DNA from: Pseudidiomarina piscicola
Lineage (GTDB): Bacteria; Pseudomonadota; Gammaproteobacteria; Enterobacterales; Alteromonadaceae
NCBI RefSeq assembly: GCF_902806985.1
Contig: NZ_CADCXY010000001.1
Coordinates: 806,001-870,000, forward strand
Reading direction: 5' to 3'
Length of the DNA stretch: 64,000 nucleotides
Below the pieces are notes generated by a model, which ran no database searches, had not been told where the DNA came from, and saw only the letters and a list, made by a program, of their open reading frames with translations. This document shows, in pieces, positions 63,356 through 64,000 of this stretch. The first letter of the stretch is position 1; each line of letters begins with the position of its first letter. The translations under genes and the position numbers were made by a program.

Positions 63356-63999
63356 TCGAGGGTTTCTAGCAATAACGTGGCAACCTCATCACCCTCTTTA
63401 CGTTGCTGCATTTTTACCAGCACATAATCAAGCTCTGGTGCAAACCAATAGTCCGTTTCGCGAGAGCTTGATTTACGTACCCGCTCTACCTTCAGTGCGG
63501 TAATGTCACCATAGGGCAAGTTAAGTACTTCCGCCTCGCCACGACGAAATGTTTGCTGATCATTCTCGCCCTTATCGTCAACGATTTGATAACTAAACTC
63601 TTGTGCATCGCTGTGTTGTAAATCAAACCGCAGCTGTTCAAGCATACTGGCTTCGTCCATCATTGCCTCGTGCCAAGTAATGGGTAACGGCGTGCCTGAG
63701 TCGCGTTCAACAACCTGCTTCTGCTGATAGTCAAAGCTGACCGAGATCCCCTTGTTTCGCCCCGTTCCACTGCGCTTGAAGCGAAACTGCTGGGGCGTCA
63801 CTTGTTCATCCACGAAACGAAAACTTGAATCGTAGCGGCGTACATCTGAGAGGAACAGAAAAGAAATCTCTGTTTCATTTTCCAACACGTAACTTCCGTC
63901 GTCTTGCTGACGTAGCTTGCGAAAGGCTTCGCCGTAGTTCGAACCACCTCGTTCAACTTCATAGCGGGCATCGTAAGTAGTTAATTTATTTGCTAACAC
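63352..63999 (-). CDS. DUF3108 family periplasmic protein (partial, 5' end cut by the window)
   Basis: A 215-residue reading that continues past the window's right end; the GTG at 63999 is simply the first usable codon, and the expected signal peptide is missing. DUF3108 features are visible: TTYDARYEVERGGSNYGEAF, LENETEISFLFLSDVRRYDS, RFVDEQVTPQQFRFKRSGTG, the conserved LQHSDAQEFSYQIVDDKGE and YWFAPELDYVLVKMQQRKEG. It often follows purMN in this bacterial group, in the opposite direction. It is an exported beta-rich protein of unknown function. Its 3' end overlaps purN by 4 bp. Confidence 0.85.
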   Translation of the reverse strand: MLANKLTTYDARYEVERGGSNYGEAFRKLRQQDDGSYVLENETEISFLFLSDVRRYDSSFRFVDEQVTPQQFRFKRSGTGRNKGISVSFDYQQKQVVERDSGTPLPITWHEAMMDEASMLEQLRFDLQHSDAQEFSYQIVDDKGENDQQTFRRGEAEVLNLPYGDITALKVERVRKSSSRETDYWFAPELDYVLVKMQQRKEGDEVATLLLETLD

Positions 64000-64000
64000 C

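Overview
The window reads as one continuous stretch of chromosome from a marine-type gammaproteobacterium of the Alteromonadales, most like the Idiomarinaceae (Idiomarina, Pseudidiomarina or Aliidiomarina). This placement is inferred from gene content and order: comEC-msbA-lpxK-ycaR-kdsB, lolCDE next to mfd, mfd followed by a CsiV-like gene, many GGDEF proteins, and a tmRNA whose tag reads ANDDNYALAA. No tRNA, rRNA, insertion sequence, prophage or CRISPR array was found. Coding density is very high, genes often overlap by 1-23 bp, and several convergent pairs overlap at their stop codons.

Layout. 1-12.9 kb: the end of a probable membrane fusion gene and an RND efflux pump, then envelope genes on the minus strand (comEC, msbA, lpxK, Trm112-like, kdsB) and the lipoprotein exporter lolCDE. 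13-19.9 kb: mfd, a CsiV-like protein, a MarR regulator and an ExeM-like lipoprotein nuclease. 19.9-22.4 kb: an ECF sigma / putative anti-sigma / PDZ-protein operon, and a small heat-shock protein with a near-consensus sigma-32 promoter and a ROSE-like RNA thermometer. 22.5-29 kb: an alkaline phosphatase and a five-gene minus-strand operon (exported single-TM protein, sodium symporter, 40-residue membrane protein, aspartate-carbamoyltransferase-like enzyme, asparagine synthetase-like enzyme). 29-40 kb: pterin genes (HPPK-like, FolM-like), aconitase, a PAS-GGDEF protein, tesB, the udk-nupC nucleoside salvage operon and a double-domain M16 protease.

40-53.5 kb: an S-formylglutathione hydrolase, then a signalling-rich block with a GGDEF-EAL protein, a PAS-GGDEF protein, two large periplasmic-propeller GGDEF proteins, a second ECF sigma factor with a small membrane partner, an exported SixA-like phosphatase, a DUF547 protein and a PagL-like lipid A deacylase. 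53.5-61.6 kb: a DCC thiol protein, a TDT-family transporter, a LysR/VOC divergent pair, the tmRNA gene, elbB, an old-yellow-enzyme/DUF817/VOC operon and a GNAT-C39 peptidase fusion. 61.7-64 kb: purMN and a DUF3108 protein cut by the window end.

The most notable findings are (a) three leaders with inverted repeats that include the ribosome binding site (hsp20, the first ECF sigma gene, the GGDEF-EAL gene), which suggest translational switches; (b) an unannotated 40-residue membrane protein inside the symporter/carbamoyltransferase/asparagine-synthetase operon, whose joint function I cannot assign; and (c) the c-di-GMP block with five cyclase domains in about 19 kb. Apart from the tmRNA region, no stretch above 300 bases lacks a gene.
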